Positions 20,634 through 29,477 of a stretch of 64,000 bases of DNA are shown here, piece after piece (the stretch's first letter is position 1; each line of letters starts with the position of its first letter). The DNA is from Caldilinea sp. CFX5 (GTDB lineage: Bacteria > Chloroflexota > Anaerolineae > Caldilineales > Caldilineaceae): positions 186,001 to 250,000 of the forward strand of contig QWII01000001.1 in NCBI GenBank assembly GCA_021405325.1. Direction: 5' to 3'. Position numbers and translations under genes: made by a program. The notes beneath the pieces were generated by a model. The model was not told where the DNA came from. It ran no database searches and saw only the letters and a list, made by a program, of their open reading frames with translations.

Positions 20634-20634
<1 letters not shown>

Positions 20635-20858
20635 GGTAGGTAGATAGGTAGACAGGTAGACAGGTAGACAGGTAAATAAGTGATCGCTCATCTACAGAAA
20701 GTGTGAGGTTTCGACCCGCCACACCTGTCAGGTTTTGGAAACCTGACAGGTGTTCACACTTTCCGTAGATGAGCCATAAGTGATTACTTCCCTATCTACC
20801 TATCTACCTGTGTACCTGTCTACCTGTTTACCTATCTACCTATCTACCTACAAACAAG
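20634..20858. repeat. Giant nested palindrome between the two DAHP synthases
   Basis: Outer layer: GTAGGTAGATAGGTAGACAGG tandem words at 20634-20675 face their complement at 20787-20852. Middle layer: CTCATCTACAGAAAGTGTGA (20687-20706) faces TCACACTTTCCGTAGATGAG (20754-20773). Inner hairpin: ACACCTGTCAGGTTT (20721-20735) faces AAACCTGACAGGTGT. The region has no open frame of interest. Confidence 0.85.
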
Positions 20859-20870
20859 GAGCAAACAACC

Positions 20871-21890
20871 ATGATTATCGTCATGAAACAAGGCGCTGGC
20901 CAGTCAGACATTGAAGCCGTGGTCAAGCGCGTCGAGGAAATGGGCAAAAAGGTGCATCTAAGCCGCGGCGAGGCGCGCACCATTATCGGCGTCATCGGCG
21001 CTGATGAACACATGATCAACGAAGCCAGCTTTGAGGTGATGGATGGCGTCGAGAAGACCATGCGCGTCATGCAGCCCTACAAGCTCGCCAGCCGCGACTT
21101 CAGCCATGAAGATACCCAGATCAAGGTTCACGGTGACATTACGATTGGCGGCAAAAAGATCGCTGTTATGGCCGGCCCCTGTAGCGTGGAAAGCCGGCAG
21201 ATGATTTTGGAAACGGCGCACATGATCAAAGAAGCCGGCGCCACCGTACTACGCGGCGGCGCCTTCAAGCCACGCAGCAGCCCCTACAGCTTCCAAGGCT
21301 TGGGTGAAGAAGGGTTAAAGTACCTGGCCGAAGCGCGCGAAGAAACCGGTCTCGCCATTATCACCGAAGTGATGAGTGTGGATGAGATCGATCTGGTCGG
21401 CGAATACACTGACATTTTCCAGGTCGGCGCCCGCAACAACCAGAACTACTCGTTGCTCAAAGCGTTGGGCAAGGCCAATAAGCCGGTCTTCCTCAAGCGC
21501 GGCATCAGCGGCACGATTCAGGAATTGCTTATGGGCGCTGAATACATTCTGAGCGGCGGCAATATGCAGGTGATGCTCTGCGAACGGGGCATCCGCACCT
21601 ACGAAACCGCCACTCGCAACACCTTTGACATCAATGCCATCCCGCTGCTCAAAGAGTTGACCCACCTGCCCGTCGTGGCGGACCCGGCCCACGGCACGGG
21701 CATGGCGAACCTCGTGCCGGCCATCTCCAAAGCGGCGGTCGCCGCCGGCGCCGATGTCCTCATGGTCGAAGTCCATCCCGACCCCAAGCGGGCCTGGAGT
21801 GACGGCGCCCAGAGTCTCAACCCGGCGGGCTTTGCCAAATTGATGAACGACCTGCGCCCGCTTGCGGCGGCGGTTGGTCGCGAAATCTGA
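20871..21890 (+). CDS. aroF: DAHP synthase, second copy
   Basis: 339 residues, clearly paralogous to the previous gene across the whole length: regulatory domain [20 protein letters not shown], then [81 protein letters not shown] and [14 protein letters not shown]. All barrel metal and PEP residues seem kept in both, so neither is a pseudogene. The regulatory domains differ more than the barrels, which fits two isozymes with separate feedback control. AAGGAG lies eight bases before the ATG. Confidence 0.95.
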   Translation: MIIVMKQGAGQSDIEAVVKRVEEMGKKVHLSRGEARTIIGVIGADEHMINEASFEVMDGVEKTMRVMQPYKLASRDFSHEDTQIKVHGDITIGGKKIAVMAGPCSVESRQMILETAHMIKEAGATVLRGGAFKPRSSPYSFQGLGEEGLKYLAEAREETGLAIITEVMSVDEIDLVGEYTDIFQVGARNNQNYSLLKALGKANKPVFLKRGISGTIQELLMGAEYILSGGNMQVMLCERGIRTYETATRNTFDINAIPLLKELTHLPVVADPAHGTGMANLVPAISKAAVAAGADVLMVEVHPDPKRAWSDGAQSLNPAGFAKLMNDLRPLAAAVGREI

Positions 21891-22058
21891 CAGGGTGACA
21901 AGGTGACAAGGTGACAAGGTGACAAGGTGATGCTATAGACAAAGCTATAGTGCAAGTTATGGCTGTATCGCTTTAGCGTCTTAGGCCGGAACACACTAGT
22001 TAGCGCGTAGAAATCACCCTGTCATCTTGTCACCCTGTCACCTTGTCACCTTGTCTCC
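21889..22058. repeat. CAAGGTGA tandem words with distal complement
   Basis: Four tandem GACAAGGT(GACAAGGT) units just after the second aroF stop face CACCCTGTCACCTTGTCACC units just before tyrA, with about 75 unrelated bases between. Again the gap between two genes is a palindrome of a locus-specific word. Confidence 0.7.
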
Positions 22059-22072
22059 CAGTGGAGATGGTA

Positions 22073-22945
22073 ATGACCAAACGTCTATCTGATTGCAGCG
22101 TCGCTGTCATTGGTTTGGGGTTGATGGGGGCCAGCCTCTGTCTGGATTTGACCAAGGGGAAGCTCTGTCGCGAGGTGCGTGGGGTGGCGCGCCGGACGGC
22201 GACGGTGTTGGAGGCTTTTTTTGCCGGCGCAGTTGATCTGGCGACCAATGACCTGATCACCGGGGTGCTGGGCGCTGATATTGTGATTCTGGCGACGCCG
22301 GTGCGGACGATTGTCGATATGCTGAATGAGATCGGCCCCCATCTCCAACCGGGGACGGTGGTGATGGATATGGGCAGCACGAAGGCGGAGATTTGTGCAG
22401 CAATGGCAGAGCTGCCGCCGGCGGTGCAACCCATCGGCGGCCATCCCATGTGCGGCAAAGAGACGGCCGGTTTTGGCTCGGCGGAGGCGGGGTTGTATCT
22501 CAATGCGCCGTGGGTCTTGACGCCACTCCCCCGCACCAGCGAAACAACCGTCCGGCTGGCGACTGAGTTGGCCCAAGCCGTCGGTGCCCGACCCGTTGTC
22601 CTGGAAGCGGCGCGCCATGATCGGTTGGTGGCCAGCATTAGCCATTTGCCCTTTCTGCTGGCTAGTGGGTTGGTTCATGCTGTGGCCCAAACCGGCAACG
22701 ATGACGCAATGGTCTGGAAGCTGGCGGCCGGCGGTTTCCGTGACACCAGTCGCGTGGCGGCCAGTGACACCCGCATGTTTATGGATATTCTCATGACCAA
22801 TCGCACGGCGGTGTTGGAACAATTGGATAATTTTACGCAACATCTCAGCGAAATTCGTGCTTTGTTGGCGCAAGCCGATGAAAGTACCTTGAGTAGCAAA
22901 TTAGCCGTTTCGCAGAAGGCGCGGGCAGAATGGAAGAAGAGTTAG
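22073..22945 (+). CDS. tyrA: Prephenate dehydrogenase
   Basis: Oxidative decarboxylation of prephenate to 4-hydroxyphenylpyruvate for tyrosine. 290 residues: Rossmann domain with [13 protein letters not shown], then [24 protein letters not shown] and [15 protein letters not shown] (the conserved GSxK and GxHPMxG), followed by the helical dimerisation domain with [11 protein letters not shown] and [15 protein letters not shown]. No ACT domain. Start ATG 22073 lies six bases after GGAG. The next gene, aroA, begins six bases after its stop, so they are cotranscribed. Confidence 0.95.
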   Translation: MTKRLSDCSVAVIGLGLMGASLCLDLTKGKLCREVRGVARRTATVLEAFFAGAVDLATNDLITGVLGADIVILATPVRTIVDMLNEIGPHLQPGTVVMDMGSTKAEICAAMAELPPAVQPIGGHPMCGKETAGFGSAEAGLYLNAPWVLTPLPRTSETTVRLATELAQAVGARPVVLEAARHDRLVASISHLPFLLASGLVHAVAQTGNDDAMVWKLAAGGFRDTSRVAASDTRMFMDILMTNRTAVLEQLDNFTQHLSEIRALLAQADESTLSSKLAVSQKARAEWKKS

Positions 22946-22951
22946 CCCAAG

Positions 22952-24262
22952 ATGAGCCAGATCCAAACCCAGTCCGGCCACGCCCTTACCGGGCAATGCA
23001 GCGTCCCCGGTGACAAAGCGATCAGTCATCGCGCCGTCATCTTCGGCAGTATTGCTGAAGGGAAGAGCATTGTGCGCAATTTTCTTGATAACCAGGAGTG
23101 TCGTGCGACGGTTGGCGTCATGCGAGAATTGGGCGTACAGATTGATCTGTTGACCCCAACCGAGCTTGTCATCCACGGGCGGGGCTTAACTGGTTTGCAA
23201 GAGCCGAATAGTGTGCTGAATTGTGAACATTCCAGTGTGACGATCCAGTTATTGATTGGATTATTGGCCGGTCAATCATTCGCCACTTTCTTGAACGGTT
23301 CGGCCCAAGTTCGTCGCCAACCACTGGGTCGCCTGGTGAACCCGTTGCGTGGCATGGGCGCCGACATCATCGGTCGCCAGAACGGCAACTATGCGCCCTT
23401 GGCCTTTCGCCCGACCCGTTTGCGTGCGGTTGAGTATGAAATGCCGGTCGCCAGCGAGCCGGTTAAGAGTTGTCTGTTGTTGGCTGGTCTCTACGCGCAC
23501 GGGCTGACCATTGTGCGCGAGCCAAGCCCAACGCATGATCACACCGAACGGCTCTTGCAGGCAATGGGGGCGCCCATTGAGATCATCGGCCCAACGGTGC
23601 ATAGCGAACGGCCAACGCATCCGCTACGTGGTCACGAAGTGATTATTGCCAGCGACATTTCATCTGCCGCCTTTTTTTTGGTGGCCGGCAGCATCATCCC
23701 TGGCAGCCGCCTGACCATCACCGGCGTCGGCATCAACCCAAGACGCGTCGGTATCATTGATGCGCTGCAACAGATGGGGGCGCAGATCAGCTATCGCAAT
23801 CAACGCGAACAGACCGGCGAACCAGTGGCGGATCTGGAAGTGCGTTACAGCGAACTGCACGGCGCAACCTTTGGCGGCGCCGGCATTGTCACCATGATCG
23901 ACGAGTTGATCGCTCTCGCTGTCGCCGCCACCCAAGCCAGGGGGCGGACCATCGTCAAAGACGCCGTTGACCTGCGCAGCCAGGAGACCGACCGCCTTGT
24001 CGGCGTCGTCACCGAATTGCGCAAAATGGGCGCCAAAATCGAGCCGACAACGGATGGTTTTATCATCGACGGCCCCACCGAACTGCGGGGCGCACCAGTC
24101 GAAAGCCAAGGCGACCATCGGCTGGCAATGACAATGACCATTGCCGGGTTGGTGGCGAAAGGCACAACCACCGTTTACGGCACAGAAGTGATTGCCAATA
24201 GCTTCCCCGGCTTTGAAGTGACGCTGCAAGCGCTGGGAGCGGAGTTAACAGTCACGGAGTGA
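22952..24262 (+). CDS. aroA: EPSP synthase homologue with altered substrate-binding motifs
   Basis: 436 residues with the two-domain inside-out barrel of 3-phosphoshikimate 1-carboxyvinyltransferase. Retained: PGDKAISHR (20-27, catalytic Lys22), MIDEL (315-319, the catalytic Asp), QETDR (344-348) and GDHRLAM (387-393). Changed: the PEP/glyphosate loop, normally CGNSGTTMRL, is CEHSSVTIQL at 91-100, losing Asn, Gly, Thr and Arg. The usual KESDR/KETDR has Gln344 in place of Lys. The usual SAQ(V/L)KS is SEPVKS at 168-173. It is in the right operon between tyrA and aroE, so either it works with a different loop or it has a modified role. See findings. Confidence 0.85.
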   Translation: MSQIQTQSGHALTGQCSVPGDKAISHRAVIFGSIAEGKSIVRNFLDNQECRATVGVMRELGVQIDLLTPTELVIHGRGLTGLQEPNSVLNCEHSSVTIQLLIGLLAGQSFATFLNGSAQVRRQPLGRLVNPLRGMGADIIGRQNGNYAPLAFRPTRLRAVEYEMPVASEPVKSCLLLAGLYAHGLTIVREPSPTHDHTERLLQAMGAPIEIIGPTVHSERPTHPLRGHEVIIASDISSAAFFLVAGSIIPGSRLTITGVGINPRRVGIIDALQQMGAQISYRNQREQTGEPVADLEVRYSELHGATFGGAGIVTMIDELIALAVAATQARGRTIVKDAVDLRSQETDRLVGVVTELRKMGAKIEPTTDGFIIDGPTELRGAPVESQGDHRLAMTMTIAGLVAKGTTTVYGTEVIANSFPGFEVTLQALGAELTVTE

Positions 24263-24368
24263 CGGCTGAGGGTAGCCGAGTTTCAACCCTCGATCCGCAA
24301 ACCCGCCGCCCGATGCCGCAGGCCATGTGAAACCGGTCTTGAAAGACCGGTCTACCGTCAGCCGTCAC
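24259..24368. repeat. Nested palindrome overlapping the aroA stop
   Basis: GTGACGGCTGAGGGTAG (24259-24275) faces CTACCGTCAGCCGTCAC (24352-24368) with one mismatch. An inner hairpin AACCGGTCTTGAAAGACCGGT lies beside the right arm. The left arm starts within the aroA stop codon. Confidence 0.7.
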
Positions 24369-24434
24369 GCCGTGGCTGGTTGGCAGATCATTGCAACTTT
24401 CAATTGCGCATGCTCTTGATTGGATAAAAAACCG

Positions 24435-25325
24435 ATGACTATCTATCCGATTTCCGGCAAAACCAACATCGTCGGCGTTATTGGCTGGCCGGTCAGTCAT
24501 AGCGTCAGTCCAGCGATGCATAATGCGGCCTTTGCCGATTTGGGTCTGGACTGGTGTTACATACCGATGCCTGTACCTACTGAACCCGTAGAGCGGGTGG
24601 GGGAAGCGCTGCGCGGCTTACGGGCGCTTGGCTTGCGCGGGGCAAATGTTACCGTGCCGCACAAACAAGCCGTTATGCCTCACCTGGATTGGCTCACACC
24701 GGCGGCGCAAGCCATTGGCGCCGTGAACACAATTCGGGTGGAAAGCGATGGCAAACTTTCCGGCGACAATACCGACGCCCGCGGCTTTGTCGCCGACTTG
24801 CGTGATCATGGCGTCGATCCGGCAAGGAAACGGGCGCTGGTCTTAGGCGCTGGCGGTTCAGCACGCGCTATTGTCTTTGGGCTGGCCGAAGCCGGTTGCC
24901 TTTCGATTACCATTCTCAACCGCACAGTGGACAAGGCCCATGATTTGGCAATGGATATTCGAGCCGTCTTCCCTTTCTGTCGCCTCTCCGGTCATGCCAT
25001 GCCCGATGAAATCGCCGTACTGGCCCAAGAAGCAGACATCATTGTCAACTGCACCTCGCTCGGCATGACGCCCAACGTCGAGGGGCTGCCGTGGGATGAA
25101 CAGGTCGCCTTCCGGCCGGGACAGGTGGTCTATGACCTGGTCTATAATCCGCCGCAAACGCGCCTGTTGCAAAAAGCCGCTGCCGATGGCGCGCAAGCGA
25201 TTGGCGGACTGGGTATGTTGATCTGGCAAGGCGCGATTGCCTTTGAACGCTGGACCGGCCAACTGCCGCCGGTGGCAGTCATGCGCACCGCGGCCGAAGC
25301 TGTCTTTGCCAAACGGAGGACTTAA
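24435..25325 (+). CDS. aroE: Shikimate dehydrogenase
   Basis: NADPH-dependent reduction of 3-dehydroshikimate. About 296 residues: N-terminal shikimate-binding domain with GWPVSHSVSPAMHNAAF, NVTVPHKQAV (catalytic Lys) and GDNTDARGF (catalytic Asp), then the Rossmann domain with VLGAGGSARAIVFGL, ILNRTVDKA, NCTSLGMTPNVEG and YDLVYNPPQT. C-terminal GGLGMLIWQGAIAFERWTG is typical. ATG 24435 chosen; an in-frame TTG at 24420 is possible. aroB, aroD/Q, aroK and aroC are not in this window. Confidence 0.95.
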   Translation: MTIYPISGKTNIVGVIGWPVSHSVSPAMHNAAFADLGLDWCYIPMPVPTEPVERVGEALRGLRALGLRGANVTVPHKQAVMPHLDWLTPAAQAIGAVNTIRVESDGKLSGDNTDARGFVADLRDHGVDPARKRALVLGAGGSARAIVFGLAEAGCLSITILNRTVDKAHDLAMDIRAVFPFCRLSGHAMPDEIAVLAQEADIIVNCTSLGMTPNVEGLPWDEQVAFRPGQVVYDLVYNPPQTRLLQKAAADGAQAIGGLGMLIWQGAIAFERWTGQLPPVAVMRTAAEAVFAKRRT

Positions 25326-25330
25326 TCTCA

Positions 25331-26059
25331 ATGCGTGACCGTGAACTGATTTTCCCCCATCTGCTCAACCTACGCGACTTGGGTGGTTGCCGCACACGGG
25401 ACGGCCAGGAAACGCGGTGGCGTTCGCTGTTACGCGCCGATGATCTCTGTCGGCTGGCGCCCGGCAATGAGCAATACCTGATCGACTATGGCGTGCGCAC
25501 GGTGATCGATTTGCGCTGGCCGCTTGACGCCGACACCCACCCTAATTTTCTGCACGAAACCAGGGGACCGCTGGCCCATCACACCATTTCGTTGCTCGGT
25601 GAGAGCATCGACGCGTGGCGCGCCATTCCGGCCAGGGGCAAAGAACAATTTAACTGTCTCGTTCTCGAACATTTCCAGGCTGAACTGCGCACCGTCCTCC
25701 AAGTGATTGCGGCAGCGCCACCGGGTGGGGTCCTCTTTCACTGTGTTTCCGGCAAGGATCGCACCGGTATGGTGGCCGCCTTGCTCCTGGCGCTGGTCGA
25801 TGTCGAAGTTGAGACCATTGTTGAGGATTATGGGCTTTCGACCAAAAACCTGCGCGAGCCTTACCTGGCCGCCTTTCCGACCGAACCGGAAGCCGTGTTG
25901 GAACGGGTGCGTTGTCCACCGGAACAGATCCACAATATGATAGCTTATCTTGTTGATCGTTACGGTGACACAACACGCTATCTGCAAGCCATTGGCTTGA
26001 GCAATCACGAGATCATTCGCTTAAAAGCACGACTCTTATCAGATCCGACAACGATCTGA
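25331..26059 (+). CDS. Tyrosine-phosphatase-like protein
   Basis: 242 residues. The N-terminal FPHLLNLRDLGGCRTRDG and SLLRADDLCRL match the bacterial protein tyrosine/serine phosphatase family. The catalytic P-loop is HCVSGKDRTGMVAALLL (CX5R with Asp and Thr). Family members dephosphorylate proteins or phosphoinositides; the target is unknown. It starts five bases after the aroE stop, with the ribosome site (CGGAGG) inside aroE, so it is cotranscribed with the aromatic genes although no role there is obvious. Confidence 0.88.
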   Translation: MRDRELIFPHLLNLRDLGGCRTRDGQETRWRSLLRADDLCRLAPGNEQYLIDYGVRTVIDLRWPLDADTHPNFLHETRGPLAHHTISLLGESIDAWRAIPARGKEQFNCLVLEHFQAELRTVLQVIAAAPPGGVLFHCVSGKDRTGMVAALLLALVDVEVETIVEDYGLSTKNLREPYLAAFPTEPEAVLERVRCPPEQIHNMIAYLVDRYGDTTRYLQAIGLSNHEIIRLKARLLSDPTTI

Positions 26060-26125
26060 CCAGGTGTAGATTCGCTAATTCCACTGATTCGCGGTGATAC
26101 GGTGATAGCTGACAAGGAGACAACA

Positions 26126-27358
26126 ATGGCAACCTTCCTCGCAGTTGACCAACAGATGGAAATCCTCATGCGCGGCGTCAAGTTTGGTGACGAACTCACC
26201 CACCAACACATGGCGCAAGAGCTACACGCACGGCTAACCGAAAGTTACGCCACCGGTCGTCCGCTGCGGGTCTACTGCGGCTTTGATCCGTCGGCGCCCG
26301 ATCTCCATTTGGGCCACACCGTACCCATGCGCAAATTGCGCCAGTTCCAGGATCTGGGCCACGAAGTCGTCTTTCTCATCGGCAGCTTCACCGGCACGAT
26401 TGGCGACCCTAGCGACAAGGAAAGTGTACGCAGCCAGCAAACCCTGCAGCGGGCCTTGGCGGCGGCCCAAAGCTACACGGCTCAGGCATGGCGCGTGCTG
26501 GATCAACACAAAACGCTGGTGCGCTACAACCATGAATGGCTCGGCGAACTAAGCTTTACGGATGTGATCGATCTCGCCAGCCACTTTACTGTGCAGCAAT
26601 TCCTGGCGCGCGACAATTTTAGCCAACGCTTTGCCCGTGGCGACGCCATCTGGCTGCATGAATTTTTCTATGCCCTCATGCAAGCCCATGACGCCCTGGC
26701 GCTGGAGACCGATGTTCAGGTCGGCGGCACCGATCAACTCTTTAACTTGATGGCTGGCCGTAAGTTGATGGAAGCGAAAGGCCGCAAACCGCAAGTCATC
26801 TTAACTTTTGATATTCTGGTCGGCGTCGATGGCGTCAAACGCATGAGCAAATCAACCGGCAACTACATTGGCATCAACGAAGCGCCCGGCGTGATCTTCA
26901 CCAAGGTGCTAAATGTGCCGGACACCGCTATGCGCAATTACGCTGAATTGGTCACCCGCTGGACGCCGGAAACGATCAACGCCCACCTGGCGCAGGTCGA
27001 AAGTGGCGCACTGTCCATGCGTGAATTCAAACAGCAGTTGGCCTGGGAAATCGTGAGCATCTTTCACGGCGATGACGCCGCCAATCAAGCCGCCGCCGAT
27101 GCCCGCAAAATGCACGAAGGCGAAGCGCCCAGTGATGCCCCGGTATTTCACCTGACCGGCGAAGTGCCATTGGTGGAATTACTCCAACAAGCTGGTCTGG
27201 TGCAGAGCAAAAGCGAAGGCCGCCGCTTGATCCAGCAGAATGGCGTGCGCCTGAACGGAGAACTTGTTGTGGATGTCGATGCCGTTATTCAACCGGCAAC
27301 CCATCAGGGCCAAACCCTGCGCGCCGGCAAACGCAACTATTTGCGTCTCACCGCCTGA
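26126..27358 (+). CDS. tyrS: Tyrosyl-tRNA synthetase
   Basis: Class I synthetase charging tRNA-Tyr; 410 residues. Signature HLGH in [16 protein letters not shown] stands for HIGH, and [12 protein letters not shown] for KMSKS; the tyrosine pocket includes [12 protein letters not shown]-terminal S4 RNA-binding domain ([17 protein letters not shown]) ends the protein. The [10 protein letters not shown] insertion and overall pattern match the TyrZ-like subgroup rather than the E. coli-like one. AAGGAG before ATG 26126. It stands within the aromatic cluster. Confidence 0.96.
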   Translation: MATFLAVDQQMEILMRGVKFGDELTHQHMAQELHARLTESYATGRPLRVYCGFDPSAPDLHLGHTVPMRKLRQFQDLGHEVVFLIGSFTGTIGDPSDKESVRSQQTLQRALAAAQSYTAQAWRVLDQHKTLVRYNHEWLGELSFTDVIDLASHFTVQQFLARDNFSQRFARGDAIWLHEFFYALMQAHDALALETDVQVGGTDQLFNLMAGRKLMEAKGRKPQVILTFDILVGVDGVKRMSKSTGNYIGINEAPGVIFTKVLNVPDTAMRNYAELVTRWTPETINAHLAQVESGALSMREFKQQLAWEIVSIFHGDDAANQAAADARKMHEGEAPSDAPVFHLTGEVPLVELLQQAGLVQSKSEGRRLIQQNGVRLNGELVVDVDAVIQPATHQGQTLRAGKRNYLRLTA

Positions 27359-27361
27359 TTG

Positions 27362-27410
27362 CTGGTTCCCACGCTCGGCGTGGGAATCCCGGATGGACGC
27401 TCTGCGTCCC
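27362..27410. repeat. Double hairpin repeat GTTCCCACGCTC...GGACGCTCTGCGTCC
   Basis: Two adjacent small hairpins, TTCCCACGCTCGGCGTGGGAA and GGACGCTCTGCGTCC, between tyrS and the Nudix gene. The same double-hairpin wording recurs in many unrelated bacterial genomes from general experience; it has not been checked here. Confidence 0.65.
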
Positions 27411-27440
27411 AGTGCAAAACCGTGTAAGCGGGAGGTTGGC

Positions 27441-27875
27441 ATGTTCACCCATAACGTCAAATTCTTTCAGAAAGCAATGGTCTTTCATCCCGAACAAGCG
27501 CGCTTTCTTGCGCTCAAACGCGCCGACGACGATTCATCGGCCCCAGGACAATGGGATTTTCCTGGCGGCGGCATCGATTTTGGCGAACTTCACTTGACAG
27601 CACTGGCACGCGAAATTTGGGAAGAGACGGGCCTCACCATTGTCAACCCGCGCGTCGTTGAAGTGATGACGAAGTTTGACGCCAATCGGCAGATCTACTC
27701 GATCTTTGTGGCCCATCAATGTCAAGCGACGAACACGGCGATTCAGTTGAGTGCTGAACATACGGCACACCGATGGGTCACGGTAGCAGAATGGCTACAG
27801 ATGGATGCGCCAGTTGCGCTAAAACAGGTTGTGCAAACTTATTCTGGCATCGCAGGTACAGGTATCCTAACATAG
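27441..27875 (+). CDS. Nudix hydrolase
   Basis: 144 residues with a complete Nudix box: GGIDFGELHLTALAREIWEE followed by TGL (G-X5-E-X7-REUXEEXGU). Such enzymes hydrolyse nucleoside diphosphates linked to other moieties; the specific substrate cannot be told. GGGAGG lies six bases before ATG 27441; the open frame farther upstream overlaps tyrS and a repeat. pheS starts 11 bases after its stop, implying cotranscription. Confidence 0.92.
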   Translation: MFTHNVKFFQKAMVFHPEQARFLALKRADDDSSAPGQWDFPGGGIDFGELHLTALAREIWEETGLTIVNPRVVEVMTKFDANRQIYSIFVAHQCQATNTAIQLSAEHTAHRWVTVAEWLQMDAPVALKQVVQTYSGIAGTGILT

Positions 27876-27886
27876 GAGGGTAAACA

Positions 27887-29404
27887 ATGACGTTCGAACA
27901 AACGGTAAGCCCACACGAAGCCGCCATTCTGTTAGCCTTTACTGCCGTCGATGAAGAGGTAGCCTTGCCAGCTTTGACGAAACGCAGCGGGCTTGCGCTG
28001 GCCCAAGCCCGTTCCGCCGTTGAGCGCTTGAAATTGCGTGACGCGGTTGATCAAACGGCTGAACAGGTTAACACACAGGTGGCATTAAACGAGCTAGGCG
28101 AACAGTGCCGTACCCGGCAAATCCCTGAGCTACGGTTAGTAACAACGTTGACCACCCACGGGGTGCAACTCGTTGGCGCTCTACAAAGCCGTGATGACTT
28201 AGATCGCGCCGAGGCAGGCGCAGCCTTTGGCGCGTTGCGGCGCAATGGCCTGTTGGTGATCGAAAACAATGAAGCCCACCTTGCCCCCAATGCTGACCTT
28301 AGCGAGTTGCAAGCGCGCCAGCAATTGGTCGAACGGATTGGCGTTGCTGGCGAAGTATCGCTACACGAAATTTCCACCACCGACCAGGCCCGCCTACAGG
28401 ACAAGCGTCTGCGTCACCTGTTCAAGTTCACCGAAACCAAAGTGCGCAGCTATCGTTTGACAGCAGCAGGGCTGGCCTTGCGTGAACAAGCCAACACCGC
28501 CAAAGATGAAATCAGCCGCCTGACCCCGGCCATGCTCCAAGATGGCAGTTGGCAGGGCAAACGCTTCCGGCGCTACAACATCGGCTTGCCGCCGCGCTTG
28601 GTCGCCGGTTATCGCAACCCCTACCGTCGCTTTTTGGATAAAACCAAACAGACGCTGTTGGCCCTCGGCTTTGAAGAGATGCGCGGCTCACTGGTCGAAA
28701 ATGAGTTCTGGAACATGGACGCGCTCTTTATGCCCCAGTTCCATCCGGCGCGGGAGATTCATGATGTCTACTTTGTCGAAGAACCGACGCACGCCCAAAG
28801 CCTTCCTGAACCTTATTTATCCAACGTTGCCGCTGAACATGATGGGCGCTCAACCAGCGGCAGCCGGGGCTGGGGTTATCTCTTTGACAAACAGCGCACC
28901 CATCGCCTGGTGCTGCGCAGCCAGGGGACGGCGCTCTCGGCCCGGCAACTGGGCTTGCAACCAAAGATACCGGGCAAATACTTTTCGATGGCGCGCTGTT
29001 TCCGCTATGACACGGTCGATGCGACCCATGCGCCCGACTTTATTCAGATCGAGGGCATTGTCCTTTCCGAGGAGATGACCCTGCGCCACCTGCTGGGGAT
29101 GCTCATGATCTTTGCCCGCGAAGTGGCCCAAGCGACTGAAGTGCGCGCCGTGCCGGCCTACTTCCCCTTTACCGAGCCGTCGGTCGAAGTCCACATGCGC
29201 CACCCGACGCTGGGCTGGATCGAACTGGGCGGTTCCGGCATCTTTCGCCCGGAGGTGACCAAACCCTTTGGCATTGACGTGCCGGTCATCGCCTGGGGTC
29301 TCGGTCTCGACCGCATGGCGATGATGGCGCTGGGCAAAGATGACATTCGGCACTTGTTCACCAACAACCTGCCAAATGGGTTGGCGGATAATCGGAGTTT
29401 CTAA
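27887..29404 (+). CDS. pheS: Phenylalanyl-tRNA synthetase alpha subunit, archaeal/eukaryotic type
   Basis: 505 residues, far longer than the roughly 340 of the usual bacterial PheS. The N-terminal 200 residues form winged-helix modules instead of the bacterial coiled coil (SPHEAAILLAFTAVDEEVAL, LNELGEQCR). The class II core has GYRNPYRRFLDKTKQTLLAL, NMDALFMPQFHPAREIHDVY, LVLRSQGTALSAR, CFRYDTVDATHAPDFIQIEG and GLGLDRMAMMALG as motif 3. These are the signatures of the archaeal/eukaryotic PheRS alpha, also known in spirochaetes. AGGAGG precedes ATG 27887; pheT follows after 73 bases. Confidence 0.94.
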   Translation: MTFEQTVSPHEAAILLAFTAVDEEVALPALTKRSGLALAQARSAVERLKLRDAVDQTAEQVNTQVALNELGEQCRTRQIPELRLVTTLTTHGVQLVGALQSRDDLDRAEAGAAFGALRRNGLLVIENNEAHLAPNADLSELQARQQLVERIGVAGEVSLHEISTTDQARLQDKRLRHLFKFTETKVRSYRLTAAGLALREQANTAKDEISRLTPAMLQDGSWQGKRFRRYNIGLPPRLVAGYRNPYRRFLDKTKQTLLALGFEEMRGSLVENEFWNMDALFMPQFHPAREIHDVYFVEEPTHAQSLPEPYLSNVAAEHDGRSTSGSRGWGYLFDKQRTHRLVLRSQGTALSARQLGLQPKIPGKYFSMARCFRYDTVDATHAPDFIQIEGIVLSEEMTLRHLLGMLMIFAREVAQATEVRAVPAYFPFTEPSVEVHMRHPTLGWIELGGSGIFRPEVTKPFGIDVPVIAWGLGLDRMAMMALGKDDIRHLFTNNLPNGLADNRSF

Positions 29405-29457
29405 ATCTCTCAATCTCTTGGCTAGTGGAGATTGGGAGATTCAGAGATTGAGAGATT
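29404..29457. repeat. Inverted repeat between pheS and pheT
   Basis: AATCTCTCAATCTCT (29404-29418) faces AGAGATTGAGAGATT (29443-29457), 15-base perfect arms. It starts on the last base of the pheS stop codon. Confidence 0.7.
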
Positions 29458-29477
29458 AAACATGAAGGGGTTAGCGT

